Shown: positions 22,826-34,869 of the stretch, in pieces
Position numbering within the stretch: position 1 is the stretch's first letter
How the letters are laid out: the number at the start of each line of letters is the position of its first letter
NCBI GenBank assembly: GCA_023614405.1
Contig: CM042696.1
Span: forward strand, 336,899,211-336,963,210
Length of the DNA: 64,000 nt
Direction of reading: 5' to 3'
Source: Avena insularis
Lineage: Eukaryota > Streptophyta > Magnoliopsida > Poales > Poaceae
Notes under the pieces: generated by a model
What the model was told of the DNA's origin: nothing
What the model saw: the letters and a program-made list of their open reading frames with translations, nothing else
Databases searched by the model: none
Translations under genes and position numbers: made by a program

Positions 22826-23400
22826 TGATGGACTAAGCCCGGAGAATCCGGTTGATTCACCCAGAATGTCCGACTACCCCGGATAGTCCGGCCTATGCCA
22901 ACCGGATAGTCCGGCCGTGTTCGGACCAGTCCGAACCGGATGTATCCTGTTTAGAGTCTAGTTAGTTTAGATGTCGGTTTGGGCCTGTCCAACCGACAAG
23001 GTTGAGTCTGTCCGCCCCAGCCCTCATATAAGGAGCTGGCCGGTCTAGGGTTTAGATTAGCTTTGAGTTTATTCAGAATAATGTAGAACTTAAAGTTCAT
23101 ATTATCACCGTCCCTCTGGGATCGGCGTGTGTGCCCTGACGTCTCGGCCCGCTTATCCATAATAAAGACACGAGGGTTCTTGAATTGTCAAGAGTAATCG
23201 TGTGGGCGCGAAGGTCCTCGAATTATCGAGGGTTGTCTAGCTTTGGCGTGTCTATCCCGGCGTGAGGTTTGTCGTTCATCGTCGAGTTGCTCGCAGGATT
23301 GGCGTTCCCCAATCTACAGGTTACGTGTTCTGCTCACATGATTGGGAGATCTATCAGATCCATTGGATTAGGAGATACATCGTGAAAGATCGGGCAAACA
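22826..23400 (+). mobile_element. CRM-like LTR remnant ('E') with decayed PBS
   Basis: It starts TGATGG, contains a TATA box (tcatataagg) near 23024 preceded by ccccagccc as in element A, and ends gatcgggcaaaca. It is followed by attcgtatcac, a decayed form of the iMet PBS attggtatcag. The 5' third holds several ccgg-containing words (ccggatagtccgg). No internal coding part follows, so only the 5' LTR end of an element seems to remain. Its right edge meets the antisense-gene fragment. Confidence 0.55.
22840..22945. repeat. ccgga-rich imperfect palindromic words
   Basis: cccggagaatccgg, ccggatagtccgg (twice) and tcggaccagtccgaaccgga lie within about 105 bases. Similar words fill the U3 of element B LTRs. 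Confidence 0.6.
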
Positions 23401-23454
23401 ATTCGTATCACAAATGACACAATTTATATTGCTAAAAAGTGTTGTATTATCACA

Positions 23455-24014
23455 GCCATCATCCGCCTCTGTCAGGTTTCGACGTAGAAGTACGACCGCT
23501 GCTAAAACTTCACGGAATCGGGCGGGATGAACTTATGCAAGCCTGTTTGTGTCCAGGCGAAGAGGGTGGGAGCACCTCAGTCCACCAGCGGGCCACCTAA
23601 CCACTTGGTATGCGCCTTGAAGAAGAACAGTCAATGGAATAGACCGAGGTGTGGCTAGATCCCCAGATATCCCTCGCGAAGCGTAACGAAGTAGGAGAGG
23701 AGCGTGACGTTGTTCACCCTGAGGTGATGGAGTTGTAGATCATAGAAAGTGAGAACCTCATGGAGAAAGGCGCTAGCAGGGACCGCGAGCTCGTGATCGA
23801 CATGTGCGAGGAACACCACGCGCTTGCTCGGCTGTGGCATGGGCACGACCTTGTCCTTGTCGGGGAGTCTCGTTTCCACCTCCGTCGCTGGCGGGAGGAG
23901 CTTGCTGCACTAGAATCGTGTAATCTCCGCCTGCGTCGTTGTTGACCCGCACCAGCTACCACTGTCGCTTGCTATCTCCATCGGGGAACCGGCCGATATG
24001 CGGTCGCCCATCAT
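23455..24014 (-). pseudogene. Fragment of a second Tat antisense gene (Transposase_28-like)
   Basis: The minus-strand frame from an ATG at 24014 reads through a TAG (23912-23910). It continues in a typical 'putative gypsy type transposon' domain: Val-Val-Phe-x2-His, then Phe-Leu-x-Glu-Val-Leu-x-Phe-Tyr-x-Leu-Gln-Leu-His-His-Leu, and a Leu-x-Tyr-Phe-Val-Thr-Leu-x-Glu-Gly-Tyr-Leu-Gly motif. After a TAG near 23655 come Lys-Ala-His-Thr-Lys-Trp-Leu-Gly-Gly-like residues and another stop. It is a relative of the 523-4327 gene, but shorter and more decayed. A PPT and LTR of Tat type lie downstream at 24475, which supports the assignment. Confidence 0.6.
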
Positions 24015-24474
24015 TGCGCATAGTAGAGGAAGCGAGGAACTCATGAGGAAGAACAAGAGTAAGCATGGCGCTCGCGAGGAAGAAGAATAGGAAACAAGGC
24101 GCACGTGAGGAAAAATAAGAAGAAGAAGCGGGCAGGCGAGGGAAACTTCCCCTCCATGGTGACCCTCCCGCAATCTATAAGAGGAGTTTGCCTCATCACC
24201 TCCAGCGCCACCTGGCATGCAACCATCCATCACATGATCCCCACTTACCGCATGACCCCACATGTGGGCCACAGCCATAGAAAATCCTACGCACAAGAAT
24301 CAAAGGGTCGCTAGGATGGGATTTGGGGGCAGGTGATGGTATGCCTCCCTGCGTCAGCAATGACTTCAGCGGGTGGAGTGATCACGACGATCCGGCCCCT
24401 GCCAGCCGAATCGTCCCTGATGATTTTTCTAGAAGCCCATGGAAGCTTATCGACTTGGGTCGCAAAGCTCCCAC
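24015..24474. other. Spacer between the antisense fragment and Tat PPT
   Basis: No credible gene was seen. A 40-base purine-rich stretch (gaagaagaa words) lies at 24040-24130. Confidence 0.35.
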
Positions 24475-25041
24475 GTGCTCGAGGGCTGCTGACGAGGGGA
24501 TCACCACCGGGTGGCCTAGCCGGTAGGATATTCTGGCTCGGGGTGGCGAGAGCTATCCGACAATTCCCTTGAATATCACAAGCGGTTGTGTGGGTAGGAT
24601 GGGCGTGTGGATGGTGTGCAACATTGACATAGGGCACAATGCACATGTCTCGTCGGCCATACCGATTAGACATAAAATAGAAGACCATACAGGTGACCTC
24701 CACTGCTCGATCATGCATAGTGTATCCGTCATGCCACTATGCACGTGTATCCATGTCCGGCCACCACTGTAGATGAATAGTTGGTAGGCCCCACTAGCTG
24801 GAGCACTGTAGTCGGCTGTACCTAGTAAACTAGTGCCTCACATGTATATGAGGGGCAATGGGAGCTCCTGAGAAGGGGCTGGTCGACCTAGAGCTCATTC
24901 CCTCCCCCCCAATACCCATTCGAGAGAAGAGAGAAGAACACATAAAAATCTCTAGGAGCAACCTTGTATTCCATATCAATCTGATATATAGTTCAGGAAG
25001 GAGTAGGGGTGTTACCTCATTGCAGGCCCTGAACCTGAGTA
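24475..25041 (+). mobile_element. Second Tat-type PPT and 3' LTR, left part, interrupted by element B1
   Basis: gtgctcgagggctgc (24475-24489) resembles the Tat PPT at 5646 and is followed by an LTR-like start TGACGAGGGG at 24490. A weak TATA-like catgtatatgagg lies near 24841. Near 25022 the text ggccctgaacctgagta resembles aggcctgaacctgggta in the first Tat LTR (about 6020-6036). The LTR then resumes after B1 at 56474 (tgtctccgtgtctag...). This placement explains both flanks of B1. Confidence 0.5.
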
Positions 25042-26061
25042 TGTTGAGGGCTAACCTCAAGGATGGCCAGATCTTTCACGAATCCCTTGAGATCGAGGAG
25101 GGGGATGAGGGAGAGGAGGAAATCCGCAAACTCACGCACGAAGAACATGATGAACACACACACACGTGAAGACACAATACACACCTATAGCTCACGCCAT
25201 GACCGGTCCGGCGCAATCCCTAGTATCAGCGTCGGGCGGAGTGCTCTCTCTCTCTCGAATCGACACTACGAGTAGGGAGTCTTGGTGAGATCCTGAAGTC
25301 TTGGCAAGGGACTCCGATGCCCAGGCCTTGTACAATGAGGGAGGCGCGATGCAAACTCCAACGAGGTGGGGGGATAATTGGTGCTCCTCTCTCAAGGAGC
25401 ATGAGACAAGAAATTAGGGAGATCCACAAGTGTGTCTTCTAATTTCAATTATCCAAGTCTGAGTAATACAAGGGAGTGTGGGAGCTATATATATGCCAGC
25501 CACTAAAACAGGGGTAGTTTGGGCACAAAAGGGTAAAAACTGGACAAAATAGGAATATTCTTGGGCATCAAACCCTGGCTGACTTTGAGACTGGGTCATT
25601 CCGACGATAAGTCCGGTCACACCGGACTAGGAGCTAGAATTTCTGGTCAGTGCCGTCTGTTCCGGTTTAGCACTGGAGTAGTGTACAGATGTGTAGTTCG
25701 GTTGGCATCGGTTGATTTTGGCGGGCGCCGGAAATTTCGGCCGCATGTCCGTTCCGTCGGAGTGGGCGCCGAGATTTCTAGCGTGGGTTCTGGTCCACCG
25801 GTCCTGGCACCCATTTGACCTGGGACTCCATCTTGTGTTGGCTTGGCTCCTTCTCTTGGCATTTCTTCATGGTGTTCATATCTGATGATGCATAAAGTAT
25901 TGGCATGAAGTAACAAACCATCCAAGGATATATCGAAATGACACGAGACAAGGAGCGAATTCACCTTAGCTTGAAGGAGCTTGAGTCGGGCACGAGTCAT
26001 TGGTCCACTTAGGGGACTTGGTGGTGTAGATGTAGGGACGTCCGTAGGACGGGCTGCATTA
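25042..26061 (-). repeat. B1 3' LTR (1020 bp)
   Basis: Read on the minus strand it begins TAATGCAGCCCG (first bases mutated from TGATG) and ends CCCTCAACA. The minus-strand TATA (tatatatagc) is near 25484-25493. An LTR-internal frame with a Met-Thr-Arg-Ala-Arg motif is open from 26060 leftward. Confidence 0.83.
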
Positions 26062-29000
26062 GCTCCCCCCTAGGAAAGAGTCGTCCTCGACTCTTCATGG
26101 TTATCATCTTGAACATCTCCATGGTAGGGCGAGAGGTCCTTCACATTGAATGTATTGCTAGCAAGGTACTTGGAGGTCGGAATGTCGATGATGTAGGCGT
26201 TGTTGTTGATTCTCTTTAGTACCTTGAAGGGACCATCTCCTTGAGGCTTGAGCTTGGAGTCGTGTTCTTTGGGGAAGTGATCCTTGCTTAGGTTTATCCA
26301 CACGAGGTCACCTTCTTCAAAGATCATCTCCTTCTTGTCCTTGTTTTCGAAGCTTGGTGAAGGACTTGTTGCTCGATAGTGGCTCTTATTTCTTCATGAA
26401 GCTTCTTCATAGTTTGGGCACGCTTGTTGACGTCCATGTTGGTGTGCTCATGAAGAGGTAGCGGTAGGATGTCGAGTGCAGTGAGGGGCTCGAAAACATA
26501 GACGATCATGAAGGGACTCATCTTGGTTGTTGAGTGCTTGGCACGGTTGTAGGCAAACTCGGCGTGGGGAATGCATTCCTCCCAATTTTTGAGGTTTTTC
26601 TTGATCAACACATGAAGGAGAGTCCCGAGGCTTCGGTTGACAACTTTGGTCTGGCCATCAGTTTGACGATGTGATGCGGATGAAAAGAGGAGCTTGACGC
26701 CGAGCTTGGCCATGAGGGTCTTCCATAAGTAGCTCATGAATTTGACACTATGGTCGGAGACGATTGTTCTTGGCACACCATGAATATGGACAATTTCCCT
26801 AAAAACAAATTTGCAACATGTGAAGCATCATCAGTCTTATGGCACGGTATGAAGTGTTCCATTTTGGAAAAGCGGTCCACATAGACAAATATAGAATCAT
26901 GACCAAGCTTAGACCTAGGAAATCCTAAAACAAAATCCATGCTAATGTCGTACCAAGGTGCATGAGGAATAGGCAATGGCATATAAAGACCATAAGGGTC
27001 AGCTTGCAACTTAGCTTGAACACATGTCGTGCATCGTTGAACGTAGCACTCCACGTATCGCTTCATCTTGGGCCAATAGTAATGAGTGGCGAGCATGTCC
27101 AACGTCTTGTTACGACCAAAGTGACCCATGAGGCCTCCACCATGTGATTCTTGTAGAAGCAAAAGTTGAAGAGACGACTTCGGAATGCAAATCTTGTTTT
27201 GTTTAAATAGAAAGCCCTTATGCAAATAGAAATCATCAATTCCTTTGTCAATGGAGCACTTTGTGAAAATTGGTCCAAAGAATGGGTCGGAAGCTTACTA
27301 AGTTTTGATTTCATAGAGACCCAACACGTTTACTTCAAGTCGAGTAAGAAGGCTTGTGTGCTTGCGAGACAAAGCATCCGCAACTACATTATATTTGCCC
27401 TTCTTGTACTTGACAATGTACAGAAAAGACTCCATAAACTCAACCCAGTTAGTGTGTCTCTTGCTCAAGTTTGCTTGGCCTTTCAGATATTTCAACGACT
27501 CATGGTCAGAATGTATGATAAATTACTTAGGCCAAAGGTAGTGTTGCCACACTTGAAGAACACAAACTAAGGCAAAAAATCGCTTTGTCATAAATCGGAT
27601 AGTTAAGGCGAGCACCATCAAGTTTCTCGCTATGGTAGGCAATAGGACGTCCATTTTGCATAAGGACTCCTCCAATGCCAATACCACTAGCATCACACTC
27701 TATATCAAAAGTTTTAGTGAAATCCGGTAACACAAGAAGAGGTGCTTCGGTGAGCCTCTTATTAAGTTCATCAAAAGCTTTTTGTTCTGCTTTTCCCCAC
27801 ACGAAGGTGACATTCTTTTTGGTTAATTCATTGATAGGACAAGCAATGGTGGAAAAGACTTTCACAAAGCGACGATAGAAACCGGCCGACCCAGGAAAAC
27901 TTCGGAGTTCACTCATATTTGTGGGAATGGGCCAATCTCGTATGTCCTTCACTTTAGAAACATTAACTTGTCTTTAGCAAAAGTGCACTTGGGAAGATTA
28001 GCATATAGCTTTTTATGTCGAAGGATTTGCAAGACTTCCTTGACATGTGTAACATGGTCCTCAAGTGACTTGCTATAAACAAGTATATCATCGAAATAGA
28101 CAACAACACTTTTTCCAATGAGAGAATGCAAAATATGATTCATAAGGCGCATGAAGGTGGATGGGGCATTAGATAAGCCAAAAGCCATGACCAACCATTC
28201 ATATAGACCAAGTTTGGTCTTGAAGGCAGTTTTCCACTCATCACCTTCTGCCAGACGTATTTGATGGTAACCACTACGGAGATCAATTTTTGAGAAAATA
28301 GTGGCTCCACACAACTAATCAAACATGTCATCAAGACATGGTATAGGATGTCGATAACGCATGGTGATAGCACTGATTGGATGGCAATCCATGCATAACC
28401 GCAATATATTATCCGTTTTTGGAACAAGAATCATGGGTACCGCACTCAGGCTAGTGCTTACTTGGATCAAACCTTTGGAGATGAGTTGGTTGATTTCACT
28501 CGATCTCCTTCATCTCCTCCGGGTTCGTGTTGTAGGCGGCGTGGTTTGGAAGGGGTGCACCAGGTATGAGGTAAATGTGATGCTCGATTCCGTGAAGAGG
28601 AGGTAGTTCATGTGGGAGCTCTTCGGGAAACACATCATTGAATTCCTGCAAAACAATCATCAAAGAGGGAGGAATATTTGTCAAGTCATTAGTTCCTTGC
28701 GCTAGTCCCTTGCAAATGAGGACATAGTGCTAGATCGATGGGTTGTTCCTCACATCTCTCATCTCACTTTTGGTGGCAAGGAGAACACTCTTAGTTTTTC
28801 ACTCAAGTTAGGATTGTGGCTCTCACTCTCTATGAGGTGGTTCTCTCGCTCAGCGCTCTTCTCACAAGAAGGTGTTGTGTTTTGCACCCTCGCTAAAGCC
28901 TTTGCATTGTCCGCAATTATTTGGCTAGGAGTCATCGGTTGCAAAACACGTGTCTTGTTAAGCCATTTGAAGGTGTATACATTTGTGCCACCATCATGTA

Positions 29001-29572
29001 GAGCACCTTTATCGAATTGTCATCGACGACCAAGCAACATGTGGCAAACTGTCATTGGGACCACATCACACTCCATCGTGTCTTTGTATGGCCCAATAGA
29101 GAATGTTACCGAGACGGTGTGCTTGATCTTCAAGGATCCTTGGTCACTTAGCCATTGCACGTGGTAGGGGTGCTTCTGTGGATGGAGGGTGAGGTTGAGC
29201 TTCTCACACAACTCGGTGCTAGCAAGGTTGTGGCAACTCCCTCCATCGATGATCACCTTGATAGATTTCCCATTGATGTCGACTCGTGTTTGGAAGATAT
29301 TGGATCTTTGATATTCATGCTCTTGTGCTTGAGTAGTCAAGATCCTTGTGACGACAAGCGATGGACTTGTGTCATGTTCACACATGAGGAGCTCTTGATC
29401 ATCTTCCACATGTTGCTTGTCATTGCCTCTTTGACTCTTGCATCGAATTAATCTTCACTCAACTACTCTTTGTCGCCATTGTCATGGATGAACAATACTT
29501 TCTTTTTTCCACACTCGGATAACTTGTGTCCTTTGCCTCCACACTTGTAGCATTCGTCGTTGAATGGTGTGG
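26062..29572 (-). pseudogene. B1 pol (protease, RT, RNase H, integrase), multiply frameshifted
   Basis: On the minus strand, in order, are: zinc knuckle Cys-Tyr-Lys-Cys near 29530; protease with Ile-Asp-Gly-Gly-Ser-Cys near 29260; RT with YFDDILVYS near 28095; RNase H Asp-Ala-Ser-Gly near 27690; integrase zinc finger near 27150-27010 and core near 26950-26700; and a C-terminal domain at 26327-26070. Compared with B2, about 36 bases are missing near 27960. The frame changes near 27550, 27300, 26770 and 26330. The last pol codons end in a TAG inside the PPT at 26070-26072. Element C cuts the gene just upstream of the zinc knuckle. This is a dead copy. Confidence 0.82.
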
Positions 29573-29577
29573 CATCC

Positions 29578-32500
29578 TGTAGCATCCCATATGTCTAACA
29601 TCTGTAATGCTACATGGTTTATTAATAAAAAATGCTACTTCCTACATATCATTATTGCATTATCATTATATCATGCTCATGTCACCATGCCACATTGCAT
29701 TTGAGCATCATATAAAACCCCCTTGATTTGGTTCTTCTCCTCATATTGCATTTGCCTTATTAATTGTATTTGCTTCTTGATATAATGTTTGATGCTCATG
29801 TTGAGTTGGGGGCATATCTATTTGATTCCTTTCCCTCACTAACATGCTACCACATCTAGTCATATCAATCTTGCTCTAATTCTACCGTACATAGCATATG
29901 TGGGGTCCTTTGTTTTTGTTTGGATCAAATCCATGTCCATGTGTATCTGTGTGGATCCATCCCAGTTTTTCTTGCCACATGATCTTGCTAAATCCTACCC
30001 CACCTATGTCATATGGACTCTATTTATTTGGCCATGTTTTAGATCAAGCCATATGCCATATGTGGATCATCCCCTTAAATCATGCCATATTCCCTCTCCA
30101 ATTATTTTGCTCTTTTCTTTAATCCTTTTAAGCATAGTGTCTACCTGTTCGCACATGATAGTCACACATGCTCCATATCCAAAACACCATCGTGTCTAGC
30201 TACCTGGTGGCATGAATCAACCGAGCCAGCTGAAACAAACCCAACCCAATCACTGAACCCGTGGGGCACCTAGCCGGCCACTGTTTTTCTCCCCGGGACA
30301 GCACGCGTTCGCCGTAGTGCCATGCCCAGGTCGTGTTTCCCCTCCCTCCTTTTTCATCTGGGCATAAAGCGAGCAATAGAAGGTAGTCCATCACCACAAC
30401 CGCCCCTCTCCTATATCTGGAACGAGATCGAGATCCCCTTCTTTGTTCTTCTTCATCCCCACGCAAAGCTCCACCAGCCGCGGTGACCATGTCGCTGCCG
30501 CCGTCCATAGCCACCTCGCCATCCTGTTGAACCTCTCCCACCAGAGCCTGCCACCGTGTCCGGAACGTTGCCAAGATGCCCAGGAGTCCCTCTCATTCGC
30601 CCTGTACGCAGCGGCGAGCTGGAGAGCTCCTGCATCCTCTCCGTCCCCGCGCACATCGTCGTCGCCGTCTTCCTCTTCTCCGTCCACCTCCTCCGACAAC
30701 CACTATGAGGCCACTTCCCTCTCTCTCCCTGGCCTCCCTCTGTGCCTCTCTCTCGCCCGTGCCCCGCCGCGCCGCGCCACCGTAGTTGCCGCCCCGCGCT
30801 GGAACGCGATCGACACAGCAGCTACAGCACGTACACCTCTTCCAGGCTAAACTTCCCGAATTTCTCCCAGCGTCCCTGTTGCTCCTTTGCAAAAACTCTG
30901 AACATCAATTTTGTTCTCCTACATCCCAGATTTCTAACTCATCAAACAACACTCCTTTTGGCTAACTACAGCGATCATAATCGTCTGGCGAAGATCTAAT
31001 CAAAATCTGTTTTTCTGAACTAACCTGCTAAACAAACTGAACCCCCTATGTATCTCCCTGTTTCCAGGCGCACACATGCTTCGGATGAAGAAACCTCCAA
31101 CACAAAAGTTGTACCTATTTTTAAGATCTCTAACTTTCCTTTTTACACTTTAGCCAAATTCGGCTTGGTTTCATCGCTACCTTCTCGGGAACACGCTTAA
31201 AAATTTCTGTTTGTGTGAAATCTGTCACATTTATCTGAATCCGCTCTGTTCGTCCCTCCTTTGCGTCGCGTATCTTGCTCCTTTGGCAATACTTCCTTCT
31301 GAAAAGTTGTAGAAATTGGCGAGATCTACAACTTTCGTTTTTACAGAATCTTCAAATTCGCCACCGATTCGTCGCCACGTTCGTCCAAACTCGGGCTAGA
31401 TCTGAGTTTCAGTTTCAGCACCTCCGGAACCTTTCCTATAAAACCCCCTGTATTTTTGGCCATCAAACACCGGTCCCCGGCTCGCCCACGTGTCTGCTTC
31501 GCACTGATCGGCGCGCAAGGTGGACCCGCCTGACCTTGACCCCACATGTCAGCCTCTGTGGCTCATCTCAGCCGCGGTGAGAAAACTCTGTAGTGCGTCG
31601 TTTCGCTAGCTCAGCGTCGGGCCCGCATGGCAGTTGCTCAGGCTAGATCCAGCTGGGTGTAAAAAGTATGTGTTCTTTTTCCTGTTAATAAAAATCTTTT
31701 CTAGAAATTGTTTAAGTGTTTTTAAATCCAGAAATTAATAACTTTTTATTGATAAATCCAAATAATGCAAATAATATATGTTTTTGAATCAGAAAAATAT
31801 ATGAGGTTTTCAAATATGCCATCCAAAATATTGTTTGCCTAATTCAAATTTTTGAATATTGTTAATTTGTAATAACTGCCTTTTCCTCATTTACTTAACA
31901 ATTTTAATTCTATAACTCTAAATTTAACAAATAATATGTCTAAATCGATCAGCGCGACGAGCCCGTTCTAACTATGCATTCCATGATATCATTTGAAGCA
32001 TGCATCATGTATAACTATCAAAACCTCAATGGTTTATGCCACTAAAATATGCCTAATAAATACTAAAAGTGCTATTTTATTGTCCCCACACCTCACCCTT
32101 GCCATGCTACGTTATTGCCATGTAAATTATGCATCATTCATCATAGCATGCTTGTTTGCTTGTCGTATTATATTTATATGCTTGTGTACTTTATTTATGT
32201 TGATCCTTGTTTGTTTGGTTCTTCTTTCGAATAGACGCCGAGCAGGGGAATTTATAGAAATCCCAGGAGTACTACCCAGATCCATCATTCGCTTCAACTG
32301 AGCTTCCAGGCAAGCACTACCACATGCTTGCATACATATAGTACATATGCTTCTATCTTACTCTTGCATCATTGAGTCGCGTTTGCATTAAATTGAATCC
32401 CAAGTATTGCATAGCCTTTAATTTTAAATCCCACCGAGGCTTGTTCCTTCATCCCATGAGCCATTACTACAGGAGTTGTTTGAGCCAGGCGAGTCGTAGA

Positions 32501-34033
32501 ATTGCATGTGTAGGGTTTGTGCGAGTCCTTGGATAATGGGTACCTAAACAACTTAATATAAGTAGAGAACTAATGAAAGAGGTATCGGTGAGCATTATCT
32601 GCTAATTGGTTCTTTAAGCTCACTTATGTCCCATAGGACCCCGAGTACTTGATTCCTGTTCCTTGACTATTCACACTATCCACATACGGGAGACTCTATG
32701 AATCCCCCTTTGCTTGAGCTTGATTCGCACTTTATTTCTTGGGGCCACATAGTAGTTTGGGGCTTTATTACTATCATGAACTTATGCCATGCTTTACTGC
32801 TTTATTTACAATTGTGCGTGGAGCACATGTACTATTTTGGAATGCAGAGTGTTTTCACGGTATCGACAAGCCTAGTCACACTTTCGGGTTCCCAGTCGTT
32901 TACAGCCATTGACGCAAACCCTGGGTCCGTCTCGGAGCCGGACAACTTCATTGCAGGTAGCTTAGTGGGGTGGCCCCCTGAAATGATTTATGAATCATGT
33001 GAATGCATTGCCGTGAGGCCTCGTTGCGTTTTATTTGGTTTTTCCCGAGGTTGATCGTGTGTGTGTTGCTATTTGTGCACCCCTGCAGGGTAAATATTTC
33101 TAAAAGCCATGTCCGTTGTTATGGATGACTTGGAGCACAGTTTCTCGATCATAGACAAGCATAACTAAAGTACCGTGTTTAATTTGACTAAATACCTGAC
33201 TAGTAATTAGTGCAATACTCATGGAATGGTTAATAAAACTGCCAACGGATGGGTTGTTCGTCCGCATACTCGTTGGTAAGCGAGAGGGAGGATGGATCTG
33301 TTGTTTTATACTGTTATAACTGTTGTTTCTAATTAACGGACGTCCGTCTATCATTGGTTAGGCGGATGGTTAGTGAGTATCTATAGACTTGTTAGTTATT
33401 TATCTTTTGCTGCAATTGCGTCACCCCAGATATATGTCCCCTTTATAGGCATAAAGACTTTCTAAGTACCCCTAGGGTCTCACACGATAAATTGTTTGAT
33501 TCAGATGAAACAGGTATATTCGCAAGATGGATACTGGGTGGAAGAAACAGAGGATGTTGGCAATAACCACTCGGTGTAGAGATTCTGGGGATGGGGATCC
33601 GTGAGATCTGTGGGCGGGAAGTACTTATTTATATGGCATCTTATGCCGATTTGCTTCTTATCCGTACTCGGATCTTGTTTTCCGTTTCCGCTTGATACTC
33701 TGATGATTGATGTATGAGGAGCTATCCTAAACTATTATCTCTATCTAGGATATTTGGATCTTGCCGTATGGCATTGCAATATTTCTATTTCTTTTAGATG
33801 GTATGGCTCTGAGAACTGTTGTAAGATAGATTGCATACATACTCACTTGTCTATGTATTTGATCTCTTTTCCTGTCAACTACGCCGCTCGCTCTTGTCCC
33901 GATGTTCTTGGAGGTGGATAGGGCGGTCGACGGGCCTACACGTGGGTGGCCCTGGGCCCCCGCTGTAGAATCCCTTATCCACTTTTGGTTCATCCAGGCT
34001 TGAATTTAGAGCGTAGGGTCCGAGGTAGTTACA
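29578..34033 (+). repeat. Element C 5' LTR (4456 bp)
   Basis: It contains a GC-rich island at about 30250-30850 in an otherwise AT-rich LTR and TATA-like boxes at about 29709 (catataaaac) and 31434 (cctataaaac). I saw no gene. The open frames on both strands of the island are low-complexity. Confidence 0.9.
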
Positions 34034-34035
34034 AT

Positions 34036-34048
34036 TGGTATCAGAGCC
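34036..34048 (+). promoter_or_regulatory. Element C primer-binding site, initiator tRNA-Met
   Basis: tggtatcagagcc lies two bases after the LTR end and is a perfect match to the usual iMet PBS. Confidence 0.9.
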
Positions 34049-34869
34049 ATTCCGCCCTTCAGGGTCTCAGCCAAAATGGTCGTTGTCAGTCTAGCAAATA
34101 TTTTGGTAGCTATGTATACTAGGGAAAAACAAAACACGAGAGTAGGACTGCTTCCATTTTTCTTCCCACCCATCCACCCTTTTCTAGTAAGGAAGTGTAA
34201 CATTTTCATCCTCTTCTAAAAATTCAAACTAGGATTCACGTGTTGTGGGTTCCGTAGTACCATAGGTTGTGTGTGGGGAGGGTAATTCTTTGTCTATCTG
34301 TTGCATCCAACTTGTTGTCGCTATCTGCCTTTTGGTTATCAACTGTTGGTACATTCCATACCGACAGGCTTTTCTAAACCGACGCGATCTGTCTTACTCT
34401 TTGTTATCCGATGCTATCTTGTTAGGGGTGTTTGTTTCCGTAGTTGCTATTTTTTTGGTTCACCTTAAGAAGGAAGAGAGTTGGGATATGTGTTTTACTT
34501 ATTCATGTGTGGAGTAATGCTTTGAGTGCGGGATGGAGTCGCGACCATACCACTACTTTTATCATTCGCTCTAGTATATTGAATTGGTAGAGTTGCTAAT
34601 CTTGATTCGTTAAGTGGTTTTGCGCATATAGTGGTATTTTAATGCCGAAATTGCGGAATTTTTTTCTTTGATAGCTTTGTGTACCACACTCCTTGTTCAG
34701 TCGTGTGCGATATGCTTACTATCTTCTAGGTGCTTTGGACTTTGTTGATATTTTAATATCACCTCAATAAATTGTATCCTTTAATCTTGGTTAATTCCAT
34801 TTTGGTACTATTTTGGATTATTATTATTCTCCATTATGGTACTGACTTGAGTTTTATATCAATCACAGG
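34049..34869 (+). other. Element C leader
   Basis: About 0.8 kb of AT-rich sequence with no credible gene before the gag start. Confidence 0.5.

Noticed and set aside
30391..30892. Open frames of 70-135 codons on both strands in the C LTR (and 40153-40645)
   Set aside because: They come from GC-rich low-complexity sequence, have no recognisable domain, and differ in frame between the two LTRs.
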